This document shows, in pieces, positions 35,056-44,578 of a DNA stretch of 64,000 nucleotides (its first letter is position 1; every line of letters begins with the position of its first letter). The DNA is taken from contig JBGAPZ010000012.1 in assembly GCA_044220975.1 (NCBI GenBank), forward strand, positions 30,617 to 94,616. Direction: 5' to 3'. Position numbers and translations under genes: made by a program. The stretch comes from SZUA-430 sp044220975. Its GTDB lineage: Bacteria > Pseudomonadota > Alphaproteobacteria > Micropepsales > Micropepsaceae. A model generated the notes under the pieces. The model searched no databases. It saw nothing but the letters and a program-made list of their open reading frames with translations, and was not told the origin of the DNA.

Positions 35056-35532
35056 ATGGCCGGCGTCATCAACGGTGGATCGCATCGCGGGCGCGGCGCC
35101 TGGCGCAGCCGCCTGAAACCGAATTCCGACATCAACATCACGCCGATGGTCGACGTGATGCTGGTGCTGCTCATCATCTTCATGGTGACTGCGCCGCTGC
35201 TCACGCCGGGCGTGGCCGTCGACCTGCCGAAAACGCGGGCAAAGCTTCTAAGCCAAGACAAAGAACCGCTGACTGTCTCGATCGAGAAGAACGGCAAGAT
35301 ATTCCTCGGCGGCGGCAAGCTGGAATCGGAGGCCGTGTCGCTCGAAGAACTCGCGGTGAAGGTGACCGCGATCGCCGAGAACGGCTACGATCAACGCATC
35401 TTCGTGCGCGGCGACAAATCGGTCGACTACGGCACGGTGATGCAAGTGATGGGTGAGTTGAATGCGGCGGGGTTCCGTCGCATCGGCCTAGTAACAGAGC
35501 CTCCGCGTGGCGAGAGCAAGAAGCACAAATAA
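35056..35532 (+). CDS. tolR: TolR/ExbD biopolymer transport protein
   Basis: A 158-residue protein: a short cytoplasmic N-terminus, one transmembrane helix with the key Asp (INITPMVDVMLVLLIIFMVTAPLL) and a periplasmic domain ending YGTVMQVMGELNAAGFRRIGLVTE. Asp in PMVDVML is the proton-relay residue. ATG follows the tolQ TAG with no gap, and tolA overlaps its 3' end by 26 bases. Confidence 0.94.
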   Translation: MAGVINGGSHRGRGAWRSRLKPNSDINITPMVDVMLVLLIIFMVTAPLLTPGVAVDLPKTRAKLLSQDKEPLTVSIEKNGKIFLGGGKLESEAVSLEELAVKVTAIAENGYDQRIFVRGDKSVDYGTVMQVMGELNAAGFRRIGLVTEPPRGESKKHK

Positions 35533-36382
35533 CACGCCGGAACGGGACTCGCTGCTCGGCGCAGCGTTTCTGTCCGCGGTTCTGCACGCCCTCGCGCTGG
35601 CCGGCGTGTTCATCGTATGGCCGTACATGGCTCCGCCCGTTGTGATGCAGTCCGACATTGTACCCGTCGATCTGTTGACGTTGGCCGATACGACAAACGT
35701 CGCGCCGCAAGAACAAACCGAAGAGCAAAAGCCGCCCGAGCCGCAGCCGGTACCCGTTGAAATCCCGCCGCCGCCCGCCCCGACGGAATTCGCGGCCGCC
35801 GAACCGCCGCCTCTGCCGCCGGAAGACGACGCACCGGCGCTCGAGCCCGAACCGGAAAAGAAAGAGCCTGAAAAGCCGAAGCCGCCCGAGCCGCCGCAAC
35901 AACGCTTCGCGATGTCGACCCCGCGCGCCAAGCCGAAGCCGGACAAACCGAAGGACGAGTTCGACGTCGACAAGATTCTAAAGAGCCTCGACAGCGCACC
36001 GAAAGAAAAGAAAGCAGAGCCGGCAAAGGCGACCGCAAGCCGTTCGGTCAAAGGGGCCGGCGCGCAATCGGCGCTGACGATGACCGAGATTGACGCACTC
36101 AGAAGCCAACTTGCAAAATGCTGGAATGTGCCGGTCGGCGCGCCGGATCCTGCCGCACTCGTCTTCCGCGTGCGTGTGTTTCTGAACGAGGACGGAACGA
36201 TCGCCTCAGCCCCGCAGTTGGTCGATCAAGGGAACCTCGGAGATCCCTACTTCCGCGCCGCCGCCGATTCGGCTATTCGCGCAGTACACATTTGCGGCCC
36301 CTATCAACTGCCGCCGGAAAAATACGCATCGTGGAGCGAGATCGTGATCAAGTTCGATCCGCGCGAGATGTCCGGCTACTAG
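35507..36382 (+). CDS. tolA: TolA-type linker protein
   Basis: A 291-residue protein: one N-terminal transmembrane helix (about 18-40), a Pro/Glu/Lys-rich spacer (about 65-150, for example EPEKKEPEKPKPPEPP), and a C-terminal TolA/TonB-like domain (about 195-291, LRSQLAKCWNVPVGA ... VFRVRVFLNEDGTIASAP). It would connect the inner-membrane TolQR motor to Pal/TolB. It is shorter than E. coli TolA (about 420). It starts at a GTG inside tolR, so translation is coupled. Confidence 0.88.
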   Translation: MARARSTNNTPERDSLLGAAFLSAVLHALALAGVFIVWPYMAPPVVMQSDIVPVDLLTLADTTNVAPQEQTEEQKPPEPQPVPVEIPPPPAPTEFAAAEPPPLPPEDDAPALEPEPEKKEPEKPKPPEPPQQRFAMSTPRAKPKPDKPKDEFDVDKILKSLDSAPKEKKAEPAKATASRSVKGAGAQSALTMTEIDALRSQLAKCWNVPVGAPDPAALVFRVRVFLNEDGTIASAPQLVDQGNLGDPYFRAAADSAIRAVHICGPYQLPPEKYASWSEIVIKFDPREMSGY

Positions 36383-36395
36383 GAACGAGGACGAC

Positions 36396-37724
36396 ATGAA
36401 CAAACCATCCCGCACCATCTTTGCCGCACTGGCACTGGCTTTGGCCGCGTTCACGGCGCCGGCCAACGCCGCCCTCGAAGTCGACCTAAATAAGGGCGTC
36501 GTCCAGCCGATTCCGATCGCGATCACGGACTTCCTCGGCACGAACCCGCGCGATCAGCAGACTGCGGCGCAAGTCGCGGGCGTCATTCGCGGCGACCTCG
36601 AACGTTCCGGCCTGTTCGCGCCGCTCGATCCGCGCTCCTACGTCGAAAAGATCACGAATTTCTCGTCGATCCCGCGCTTCGGCGATTGGCGCACGATCAA
36701 CGCGCAAGGCCTCGTGACCGGACAGGCGCGTCAGCTCGCCGACGGTCAGCTGCAGGTCGACTTCCGCCTTTGGGACATTTTCGGCGAGCAGCAAATGGTC
36801 GGCATGTCGTTCAAGACGACGCCGGAGAACTGGCGCCGCTTGGGCCACCTCGTCGCCGACGCGATCTATGAGCGTCTGACCGGCGAGAAGGGTTATTTCG
36901 ACACCCGCATCGTCTTCATCTCCGAATCCGGTTCGAAGATAAAGCGCCGCTATCGCTTGTCGATCATGGATCAAGACGGCGCGAACCCGTCGTTCCTGAC
37001 CGGCGGCGACTTCATCGTTCTCTCGCCGCGCTTCTCGCCGACGAAGCAGGCGATCACCTACATGTCGTACGAGCGTGCGGTGCCGTCGGTCTTCGTGTTC
37101 GACCTGCAGACCGGTCAGCGCGAGGTCATCGGCCAGTATTCCGGCATGACGTTCGCGCCGCGCTTTGCGCCGGACGGCAACCGCGTGATCTTCAGCTATT
37201 CCCGCGACAACAATGTGGACATCTACGTCGTCGATCTGCGCTCGCGCAGGCCGCAGCGCTTGACCAGCGACCCCGGTATCGACACCTCGCCGTCGTTCTC
37301 GCCTGACGGTTCGCGCCTGGTTTTCAACTCCGACCGCGGCGGCTCGCCCCAGCTCTACGTGATGAACGCCGACGGCTCGGGCCAGCAGCGCATCTCGTTC
37401 GGCCAGGGCCGCTACACGACGCCCGTGTGGAGCCCGCGCGGCGACCTGATCGCGTTCACGAAGCAGGTTGGTCAAACCTTTTCGATCGGCGTCATGGCGC
37501 CCGACGGGCAACGCGAGCGCATCCTGACGTCGAGCTATTCGGAAGAGGGTCCAACCTGGTCGCCGAACGGGCGCGTGATTCTGTTCACGCGCTCAACCCC
37601 AGGTCGCGGCGGCCAAAGCGGCAGTTCCTCGGTCTGGTCGGTCGATTTGACCGGTGTGAACCTGCGCAAGGTCATCACCCCGGGTGAAGCGTCGGATCCC
37701 GCCTGGTCGCCACTCAATCGCTAA
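36396..37724 (+). CDS. tolB: Tol-Pal system protein TolB
   Basis: A 442-residue periplasmic protein. A signal peptide ends at about residue 25 (APANA). An N-terminal alpha/beta domain (36-165) is followed by a six-bladed propeller with repeats such as RFAPDGNRVIFSYSRD and SFSPDGSRLVFNSDRGG. It binds Pal and the TolA C-terminus. Thirteen bases separate it from tolA. Confidence 0.95.
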   Translation: MNKPSRTIFAALALALAAFTAPANAALEVDLNKGVVQPIPIAITDFLGTNPRDQQTAAQVAGVIRGDLERSGLFAPLDPRSYVEKITNFSSIPRFGDWRTINAQGLVTGQARQLADGQLQVDFRLWDIFGEQQMVGMSFKTTPENWRRLGHLVADAIYERLTGEKGYFDTRIVFISESGSKIKRRYRLSIMDQDGANPSFLTGGDFIVLSPRFSPTKQAITYMSYERAVPSVFVFDLQTGQREVIGQYSGMTFAPRFAPDGNRVIFSYSRDNNVDIYVVDLRSRRPQRLTSDPGIDTSPSFSPDGSRLVFNSDRGGSPQLYVMNADGSGQQRISFGQGRYTTPVWSPRGDLIAFTKQVGQTFSIGVMAPDGQRERILTSSYSEEGPTWSPNGRVILFTRSTPGRGGQSGSSSVWSVDLTGVNLRKVITPGEASDPAWSPLNR

Positions 37725-37738
37725 GCAAATTGCGACAA

Positions 37739-37768
37739 TTGTCACGTGGATTAACTTGGTTTTATGCA
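37739..37768 (+). promoter_or_regulatory. Candidate pal promoter overlapping a palindrome
   Basis: TTGTCA (37739-37744) and TATGCA (37763-37768) are spaced 18 bp. The -35 box overlaps the perfect 10-bp palindrome GACAATTGTC (37734-37743), which could be an operator. The gap between tolB and pal is 162 bp, unusually long for this operon. Confidence 0.4.
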
Positions 37769-37886
37769 AAACTCGCTCTGCGTGCTTGACGCTTCGCCAT
37801 AGCGGCGACTACGCATGCGAGATAGGGTTTGTCGGGTTTCGTACGGGGGCGTGCGAGCCCTTTGTTGGGTGAGGGAGAGTAGCGGG

Positions 37887-38384
37887 ATGTTTCGTGGTGC
37901 AATGAAATTGGGTTTCGCGGTAATCGCGGGATCGTTTCTGCTGACGGCGTGCTCTTCGACGAAGGAAGAGGCGACGGCGCCGGTAACGACGACGCCGCCA
38001 TCGGCGATCAAGCCGGGCTCGGCGGAAGACTTCCGCGTCAATGTCGGTGACACGGTGCTGTTCGATCTCGACCAGCATTCGGTCCGTGCCGACGCGCAGT
38101 CGATTCTGCAAAAGCAAGCCGCATGGTTGAAGCAGTATCCGCAGGTTCGCTTGATGGTCGAAGGCCATTGCGACGAACGCGGCACGCGCGAATACAATCT
38201 GGCACTCGGCGACCGCCGCGCTTATGCGGTGAAGGAATTCTTGGTCTCGCTCGGCGTCGATGCCGCGCGGCTACAGACGAAGAGCTACGGCAAGGAACGC
38301 CCCGTGTGCGCCGAGGCCGACGAAAGCTGCTGGCAGCAAAATCGCCGCGGCTTCTCTGTCATCTCTGCCGGGGCCGGTTCGTAA
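37887..38384 (+). CDS. pal: Peptidoglycan-associated lipoprotein Pal
   Basis: A 165-residue lipoprotein: signal with lipobox LLTAC (lipidated Cys22) and a C-terminal OmpA-like domain with VEGHCDERGTREYNLALGDRRAYAVKEFL, the classic diaminopimelate-binding stretch. Tethers the outer membrane to peptidoglycan. ATG 37887 follows GGGAGAG. A strong terminator hairpin follows, so it likely ends the tol-pal transcript. Confidence 0.95.
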   Translation: MFRGAMKLGFAVIAGSFLLTACSSTKEEATAPVTTTPPSAIKPGSAEDFRVNVGDTVLFDLDQHSVRADAQSILQKQAAWLKQYPQVRLMVEGHCDERGTREYNLALGDRRAYAVKEFLVSLGVDAARLQTKSYGKERPVCAEADESCWQQNRRGFSVISAGAGS

Positions 38385-38408
38385 CCGAACGTCGAAGTGT
38401 TGAATTTA

Positions 38409-38448
38409 GGGCGCGCGAGACCTGGGTTTCGCGCGCCCTCTAGTATTT
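38409..38448 (+). terminator. Rho-independent terminator after pal
   Basis: GGGCGCGCGA (38409-38418) pairs with TCGCGCGCCC (38429-38438), followed by TCTAGTATTTT. Strong stem, modest T-tract. Confidence 0.7.
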
Positions 38449-38527
38449 TGGGGCCGCCTGCCTCAATTTCGTCACCCGTCCGGGCGATCTAGCGCCCACA
38501 TGCGAAGTGCTTGAGCGGAGTTCAGTC

Positions 38528-39457
38528 ATGATGTCATTGCCACGCCCGAAGCTGCTGACTGCGGCGGCGTTCGCCACCGTGTTCGCGCTCTCGTTCGCAC
38601 CCGTCGCGTGGCCGGCGGACGTCGATGACCTGGAAGACAAGCTCGACCGCGTTGAGCGCGACCTGCGCGAACTCCAGTTCGACGTCTACAAGGGCAACCC
38701 GCCGGAAAAATCCGGTGGCCTCGCCGGAGGACCTGCAGGCGGCGTCAGCGCCGGCGGCGCACGGCTGAACGACATGGAACAGTCGCTGCGCGAACTGCGC
38801 GGCCAAGTCGAAACCTTGTCGTTTCAGGTAAAGACGCTCACCGAACAGCTCGACATCGCGCGCAAAGAATCGAACTACCGCCTCGGCGCGCTCGAAGGCG
38901 GCGCCCCGGCAAGCGCGATCACGTCACCGGCAGCAGCGCCGGCGCTTAACGCGCAGAAGGCAGCCCCGCCCGTCACCCTGACGCGCGGTGGCAGTAACCA
39001 AGCGGGTAAGACGCCAGGTACGTTGGGTTCAATCCCGGCTGACGCCGCCGTCTCTGAAGCAACGGGCACCTCGCCGCAACAGCAATATGACGACGCGATG
39101 GACTTGTTGAGCCGCGCGCAATACGCCGAAGCGCAAGGCGCTTTCCGCAAGTTCGTCGCCGCAAACCCTGCCGATCAGCTGGCCGGCCCCGCGCAGTTTT
39201 GGGTTGGCGACATAGCCTTCACGCAGAAGGACTACCAAGGCTCGGCGAAGTCGTTCGCGGATGTGCTGAAGCGCTATTCCAAGACGGCCAAGGCGCCTGA
39301 GGCTATGTTGAAGCTTGGCCTGTCGTTGCTCGAACTTGGCCAGAAGAAAGAAGGTTGCACCACGCTTGGCGCGCTCAAAGTCAAATACCCGACGGCCGCA
39401 AAGCCGCTCGTTGACCGCGCCGCCAAACGCTCGGTCGAAGCCGGCTGCGGCAAGTAA
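38528..39457 (+). CDS. cpoB: Tol-Pal coordinator CpoB/YbgF
   Basis: A 309-residue exported protein: signal peptide ending VAWPAD, an N-terminal coiled-coil trimerisation segment (LEDKLDRVERDLRELQ), a Gly/Ala linker with a second coiled coil, and a C-terminal TPR block (QYDDAMDLLSRAQYAEAQGAFRKFV ... KAPEAMLKLGLSLLELGQ). CpoB ties peptidoglycan synthesis to Tol-driven constriction. ATG 38528 follows GCGGAG. Its 3' end overlaps the tilS start. Confidence 0.9.
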   Translation: MMSLPRPKLLTAAAFATVFALSFAPVAWPADVDDLEDKLDRVERDLRELQFDVYKGNPPEKSGGLAGGPAGGVSAGGARLNDMEQSLRELRGQVETLSFQVKTLTEQLDIARKESNYRLGALEGGAPASAITSPAAAPALNAQKAAPPVTLTRGGSNQAGKTPGTLGSIPADAAVSEATGTSPQQQYDDAMDLLSRAQYAEAQGAFRKFVAANPADQLAGPAQFWVGDIAFTQKDYQGSAKSFADVLKRYSKTAKAPEAMLKLGLSLLELGQKKEGCTTLGALKVKYPTAAKPLVDRAAKRSVEAGCGK

Positions 39458-40751
39458 ACCCGTCGCTGCGGCCGAGTTCGACGCGGCACTGACAAGCGTT
39501 GGCGGTGCGCCCCCGTTCGCGCTCGCCGTCTCGGGCGGCGCCGACTCGCTAGCGCTGCTGGTGCTGACGGCCGCTTGGTGCAAGAAGCACAAAGCCCCCG
39601 CACCGCTCGCGCTGACCGTCGATCATGGTTTGCGTCCAGAATCGTCGGCAGAAGCCGCGCGCGTCGCCGCCTGGGCACGTGCACGGGGCGTCTCGCACGA
39701 AACGCTGCTGTGGGCAGGCCGAAAGCCCGCGCAAAACATCCAAGCGCGCGCGCGCGATGCCCGCTACAGCCTGATCGGCGAACGCATGCGCGAGCGTGGC
39801 ATCAGCGTCTTGCTGACGGGCCACACGCTCGATGACCAAGCCGAGACGTTTCTCTTGCGCCTCGCGCGCGGCAGCGGCCTCGACGGTTTGAGTGGGATGG
39901 CAAGCGCCGCGCCGTTCCCGATTGCGGGCTTTAAAGATCTGACGATCGCCCGTCCGTTGCTGAGCATTCCGCACGCACGGCTGACCGCAACGCTCACACA
40001 GGCCGGACAAGAATGGCTCTTTGACCCCAGCAACGTGAACGACCGCTTCGCCCGCGTTAAAATCCGCAACGCCGCCGACGCCCTAAAAGACGCCGGCCTG
40101 ACAAGCGAACGCATCGCATCCGCCACGGCACATCTCGCCCGCGCCCGCCAGGCCATTGAAGCCGCCGTTGCGGCCTTACTCGCCGCAGCCGTCGACGCGA
40201 CGCCCTGGGGCTATGCGCTTATCGATGCCCAACGCTTTGCCTCAGCGCCCCGTGAAGTCGCGTTGCGTGCCCTGGCGCGGCTGATCGAAGTCGCCGGTGG
40301 CGGCACCTATCCGCCCCGCTTCGAGCAAACTGAGGCCACACTCGATTGGCTCGCCGACACCCGCGCAAAACCCTCCGGCCGAACGCTCGGCGGTTGCCGC
40401 TTGGCGCGCCGGGATGCGAAAACGATCCTGGCCACTCGAGAAGAAGCGGCCCTCGTGAAAGAAGCACACGATCTGGCGATCGAACCGGGCGCCACCGGTC
40501 TGTGGGATCGCCGCTTTCTGATCTCCGTCCCCAAATCCGCGAAGGGCAGGGTGGATGTGCGCTGCCTCGGCCTCGTGGGTCTTAAAGCTGCAGGCAAGGC
40601 CGCGAAGCTGCCGCCTGTCGAACCGCGCAGGATCGGCGCCAGCTTACCCGCGCTGTGGCGCCAGGATCGCTTGGTCGCAGCACCGCTGATCGCCTTCGCC
40701 GGTGATGAACCCGCAATTTCGGCCCATTTCGTAGGGTTTGCGGGAAGTTAA
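39411..40751 (+). CDS. tilS: tRNA(Ile)-lysidine synthetase TilS
   Basis: A 446-residue enzyme with the PP-loop LAVSGGADSLALL, VDHGLRPES and LLTGHTLDDQAETFLLRLARGSGLDGLSGM. It converts C34 of tRNA-Ile(CAU) to lysidine so that AUA is read as isoleucine. TTG 39411 is the nearest usable start to the N-terminal domain, giving a 47-base overlap with cpoB; starts further upstream in frame would put more low-complexity sequence in front. The start is the least certain part of this call. Confidence 0.87.
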   Translation: MTAPPNARSKPAAASKPVAAAEFDAALTSVGGAPPFALAVSGGADSLALLVLTAAWCKKHKAPAPLALTVDHGLRPESSAEAARVAAWARARGVSHETLLWAGRKPAQNIQARARDARYSLIGERMRERGISVLLTGHTLDDQAETFLLRLARGSGLDGLSGMASAAPFPIAGFKDLTIARPLLSIPHARLTATLTQAGQEWLFDPSNVNDRFARVKIRNAADALKDAGLTSERIASATAHLARARQAIEAAVAALLAAAVDATPWGYALIDAQRFASAPREVALRALARLIEVAGGGTYPPRFEQTEATLDWLADTRAKPSGRTLGGCRLARRDAKTILATREEAALVKEAHDLAIEPGATGLWDRRFLISVPKSAKGRVDVRCLGLVGLKAAGKAAKLPPVEPRRIGASLPALWRQDRLVAAPLIAFAGDEPAISAHFVGFAGS

Positions 40752-40879
40752 GGAGTCTGCTCCACAAAAGCTTGCTATGATTTGCGCTGGCGAAAGCCGC
40801 GCGCCGCACCTATCTGAAGTCCTCGGCCAAATTTCCGCGCCTCGGCGCCTCTAGTGAACACGGATCTCGGTACCCTCGC

Positions 40880-42811
40880 ATGAACGGCAATCAGAATCTG
40901 CGTAACATCGTGGTTTGGGTCGTGATCGGCCTCTTGGTCTTGGCGCTGATCAATTTGTTCTCAGGCACCACGCCGCAGGTCAGCAAAAGCGACATCCCGC
41001 TTTGGCAGGTGGTGCGCGACGCGGAAGCGGGCAAGATCCAAGAGGTGACGTTCCACGACGAGAAGATCACGGGCAAGTACCGTGACACGAACAAGGAATT
41101 CAACAGCGTCGGCCCGAAGGACAACGGCGAGATCGCCAAGCAGCTCGAAGGCTTCAAGGTCAACGTATCGTTCGCCGACACGAACAGCGAATCGCCCTCG
41201 CTTCTCTCGATCATCGCCAACTGGTTCCCGATACTCCTTTTGGTCGGCGTCTGGATATTCTTCATGCGCCAGATGCAGGGCGGCGGCGGTAGAGCCATGG
41301 GCTTCGGTAAAAGCCGGGCAAAGCTCCTGACCGAACGCCACGGCCGCGTTACGTTCGAAGATGTCGCCGGCATCGACGAAGCCAAAGGCGACTTGCAGGA
41401 GATCGTCGAGTTCCTGCGCGATCCGCAAAAGTTCCAACGCCTCGGCGGCAAGATCCCGAAGGGCGCGCTGCTCATCGGTCCGCCGGGCACCGGCAAGACG
41501 TTGCTCGCCCGCGCCATCGCCGGCGAAGCGAACGTGCCGTTCTTCACGATCTCGGGTTCGGACTTCGTCGAAATGTTCGTGGGCGTCGGCGCCAGCCGCG
41601 TGCGCGATATGTTCGAACAGGCCAAGAAGAACGCGCCTTGCATTATCTTCATCGACGAAATCGACGCTGTTGGCCGTCACCGTGGCGCAGGCCTCGGCGG
41701 TGGCAACGACGAGCGCGAGCAGACGCTGAACCAATTGCTCGTCGAAATGGACGGCTTTGACACCAACGAAGGCGTGATCTTGATCGCGGCGACCAACCGC
41801 CCGGACGTGCTGGACCCGGCGCTGCTTCGCCCAGGCCGCTTCGACCGTCAGATCGTTGTGCCGAACCCCGACATCACGGGTCGCGAAAAAATTCTCAAAG
41901 TCCACATGAAGAAGGTGCCGCTGGCGCCCGACGTCAACGCGAACGTCATTGCGCGCGGCACGCCCGGCTTCTCCGGCGCCGATTTGGCGAACCTCGTGAA
42001 CGAAGCGGCGCTTCTTGCCGCGCGCCTGAACAAGCGCATGGTCACGATGCGCGATTTTGAAGAAGCAAAAGACAAGGTCATGATGGGCGCCGAACGCCGC
42101 TCGATGGTCATGTCGGAAGACGAAAAGAAACTGACCGCCTACCACGAAGGCGGCCACGCCTTGGTCGCACTCAACGTGCCGGCGGCCGATCCCGTGCATA
42201 AGGCGACGATCATCCCGCGCGGCCGCGCGCTGGGCATGGTCATGCAGCTGCCGGAATCCGACAAGCTATCGTTCTCGCGCGAGCAAATGGTCTCGCGCAT
42301 GGCGATCATGATGGGCGGCCGCGTCGCTGAAGAGCTCATCTTTGGCCATGACAAGGTGACGTCCGGCGCTTCGTCGGACATCGAGCAGGCGACCCGTCTC
42401 TCGCGCGCCATGGTCACGCGCTGGGGCATGAGCGAAAAGCTCGGTACCGTCGCTTATTCGGCGGATCAGGAAGAGGTCTTCCTCGGTCACTCCGTTTCGC
42501 GCACGCAAAACATCTCGGGTGCGACGGCCAAGCTGATCGACGAAGAGATCCGCCGCTTCGTGGACGACGGCTATCAGAAAGCGCGCCAGATTCTGACCGA
42601 CAAACTCGAAGATTTGCACATCATCGGGCGCGCACTGCTCGAATTCGAAACCTTGAGCGGCGACGAGATCAAAGCGTTACTGCGCGGCGAGAAGGTCGTG
42701 CGCGAACCGCCCGCCGACGAAGCGCAAACGCCGCGCCCGCCGTCGTCGTCCGTGCCGAGCGCAGGCCGTCCGCGCGGCCCCGACCTAAACCCGGAACCGC
42801 AGCCCGGCTAA
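40880..42811 (+). CDS. ftsH: ATP-dependent zinc metalloprotease FtsH
   Basis: A 643-residue inner-membrane AAA+ protease: two N-terminal helices (about 8-26 and 112-132), periplasmic loop between, Walker A GPPGTGKT, Walker B IIFIDEID, second region of homology ATNRPDVLDPALLRPGRFD, and the zinc motif HEGGH. Most FtsH proteins read HEAGH; HExxH is still satisfied. It degrades misfolded membrane proteins and regulators such as LpxC or sigma-32 in other bacteria. Ends in a Pro-rich tail and a terminator. Confidence 0.96.
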   Translation: MNGNQNLRNIVVWVVIGLLVLALINLFSGTTPQVSKSDIPLWQVVRDAEAGKIQEVTFHDEKITGKYRDTNKEFNSVGPKDNGEIAKQLEGFKVNVSFADTNSESPSLLSIIANWFPILLLVGVWIFFMRQMQGGGGRAMGFGKSRAKLLTERHGRVTFEDVAGIDEAKGDLQEIVEFLRDPQKFQRLGGKIPKGALLIGPPGTGKTLLARAIAGEANVPFFTISGSDFVEMFVGVGASRVRDMFEQAKKNAPCIIFIDEIDAVGRHRGAGLGGGNDEREQTLNQLLVEMDGFDTNEGVILIAATNRPDVLDPALLRPGRFDRQIVVPNPDITGREKILKVHMKKVPLAPDVNANVIARGTPGFSGADLANLVNEAALLAARLNKRMVTMRDFEEAKDKVMMGAERRSMVMSEDEKKLTAYHEGGHALVALNVPAADPVHKATIIPRGRALGMVMQLPESDKLSFSREQMVSRMAIMMGGRVAEELIFGHDKVTSGASSDIEQATRLSRAMVTRWGMSEKLGTVAYSADQEEVFLGHSVSRTQNISGATAKLIDEEIRRFVDDGYQKARQILTDKLEDLHIIGRALLEFETLSGDEIKALLRGEKVVREPPADEAQTPRPPSSSVPSAGRPRGPDLNPEPQPG

Positions 42812-42836
42812 CGCGTCAAGAAAAATATAGCAGTCG

Positions 42837-42873
42837 AAGGCCCCGCAAATTTTCCGCGGGGCCTTTGCTTTTC
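42837..42873 (+). terminator. Rho-independent terminator after ftsH
   Basis: AAGGCCCCGC (42837-42846) pairs with GCGGGGCCTT (42856-42865), followed by TGCTTTTCC. A clear strong hairpin 26 bases after the stop. Confidence 0.75.
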
Positions 42874-42920
42874 CCGCGCCGTTTGCACAAGCTTCGCGTC
42901 ATTCAAGTTTGGGGTCTCCT

Positions 42921-43313
42921 ATGCGTCTGTTCTTCGTGACTGCCGTTGCCTTCGCCGCCACAATCTCGGCCGCCGCCGCAAGCGAACTCGCGTGTCCAGC
43001 AACCCTCGACACCGACGAAACGTCGGCCGGTTTGCCGGTCTCCTACAAGTTCCGTTATGTCTCGTTCTTCGACGGCGATCCTCGCGAAATGGCCGACCTT
43101 GCCCCGGAAGAAGGCCCGAACCCGAAAGTGCTTGAGCAGCGCTGGCAGTTCACGCGCTCACCTGGACGCCCTATCGTCATGGTCTGCCGCTACCACGAAA
43201 CCGATCGCACGGTCGTGCAAGAAGTCCCGAGCGACGTCCAAGAGTGCAAGCTTGAAGGACTGATCACCGACCAAGGCGAAGTCGTGGGTTCGCCGACGCT
43301 GAGTTGTCGCTGA
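42921..43313 (+). CDS. Small exported protein, STY0301-like
   Basis: A 130-residue protein with signal peptide (MRLFFVTAVAFAATISAAAAS). The mature part begins ELACPATL, continues FFDGDPREMADLAPEE and WQFTRSPGRPIVMVCRYHETD, and ends CKLEGL with LSCR: four cysteines and the DG-P/L-P/C-Y spacing of the STY0301 family of exported proteins of unknown role. The family match is from memory of the pattern. It stands alone after the ftsH terminator. Confidence 0.6.
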   Translation: MRLFFVTAVAFAATISAAAASELACPATLDTDETSAGLPVSYKFRYVSFFDGDPREMADLAPEEGPNPKVLEQRWQFTRSPGRPIVMVCRYHETDRTVVQEVPSDVQECKLEGLITDQGEVVGSPTLSCR

Positions 43314-43332
43314 GAGCTACAGTCGTCGTGCA

Positions 43333-44499
43333 CTACGGCTTGGATTCCAGCTCATTCAGCCAGGCGAGGATGAGCGGAGCCGCCGCTAACATCGATGCGT
43401 CGTGTGGGTGTGGACCTACACCGATCGCCGCTACGTCGGCGCCGCGTTCGGTCATGCGAGCGGCCGCCGCAATCGACTCCTGCGGCGGCACGTCAACGTC
43501 TTTGGCGCCATAGTAAAGGCGCACCGGCGCTCGTGGGGTCACGTCGACGAGACTGTTTGCGGCAAAAGAGTCCGCCAGCCAATGCGTGCCTTGACCTTCG
43601 ATAGCCTCGAGGAACGCGCGCACGAACATCTCGCGCGGTTGTTTCGGCAGTGTTGTCACGATCTCTTCCGGCGGCGCGCCAGCAAACAGACGTTCGACCA
43701 ACGCCGGGTACTCTCCGCTGAGCACGCTATCCAGCGGCTTGCTGAAATATGCGGCCTGGCCCCACGCGGCGTACGCGAGGTACAGCGATCCCGACGGGCC
43801 GGGTTCGCGCAACGTCGCCGGCACCGACAGATGACGCAGATCGTATGGCCCCGCCACTTGCGCCGACCCGAGCACGCGTCCGCCATTGTTCTCGATGAGA
43901 CGCAAGGCGGCGAGGCTCGCCCAAGCGCCTTCCGAAAATCCGGCCAAAAACACGGGCTTGTCCGGCACGTCGTCCAATCGTTGGGCCGCCTCGATCATCG
44001 CAACGATCGACGCCGCGATCGCATCGGCAACGTAATAGGGATGACGTCCCTCGGAATCGCCCATCCCCGGGTAATCCGGCGCAATCAGTGCGTACCCGTT
44101 GCCCGCGAACGCGATCGCGGCGGCAATGCCTGTACCGTCTGGGAGCGAAGGAACTGCGCTACGTGTCGTTGCCGTGCCGTGCTGAAAGCTCACAAGCCGC
44201 CGCGCGCTGCCGCCATGCGGCATGGCAAGCAACCCGCTCAGGCGTGTCGTGCCCTTCGGGGCCTGCGCGGTGTAGTTCATTCGATAGAGGTCTACGGCAT
44301 TCGAAACCGGAATGCCGCGAACGCCCGTGATCATCAATAGAATGCGCGCTTCGACCGTCGTAATGGTTCTCAGCGGTGTCAGCTGCACGCCCTGCGGCGC
44401 TTCAATCGGGCGCGGACGGTAAGACCCCAGCCAGGCAAAACTGCCTGCTAGGAGAACCACGAGCGCCAAAGCAACAATCAGCGTCACTTTCCACCACAC
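43333..44499 (-). CDS. Membrane-anchored or exported alpha/beta hydrolase, lipase-like
   Basis: A 388-residue protein with an N-terminal hydrophobic helix (about 5-25). The hydrolase core shows an oxyanion/strand motif SFQHGTAT, the nucleophile elbow GFSEGAW, and a late GPHPHDA His near the C-terminus. The pattern is of secretory-lipase (LIP)-type esterases. Substrate unknown. It diverges from folP, whose start lies 79 bases away. Confidence 0.78.
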   Translation of the reverse strand: MWWKVTLIVALALVVLLAGSFAWLGSYRPRPIEAPQGVQLTPLRTITTVEARILLMITGVRGIPVSNAVDLYRMNYTAQAPKGTTRLSGLLAMPHGGSARRLVSFQHGTATTRSAVPSLPDGTGIAAAIAFAGNGYALIAPDYPGMGDSEGRHPYYVADAIAASIVAMIEAAQRLDDVPDKPVFLAGFSEGAWASLAALRLIENNGGRVLGSAQVAGPYDLRHLSVPATLREPGPSGSLYLAYAAWGQAAYFSKPLDSVLSGEYPALVERLFAGAPPEEIVTTLPKQPREMFVRAFLEAIEGQGTHWLADSFAANSLVDVTPRAPVRLYYGAKDVDVPPQESIAAAARMTERGADVAAIGVGPHPHDASMLAAAPLILAWLNELESKP

Positions 44500-44578
44500 G
44501 GCCTCACCATCCGCCTATGCTAAGCAGTCTTGCGCTCGAATGTTCGCTCATGGCCCAGTCTACCCTTGGAAACGGCAC

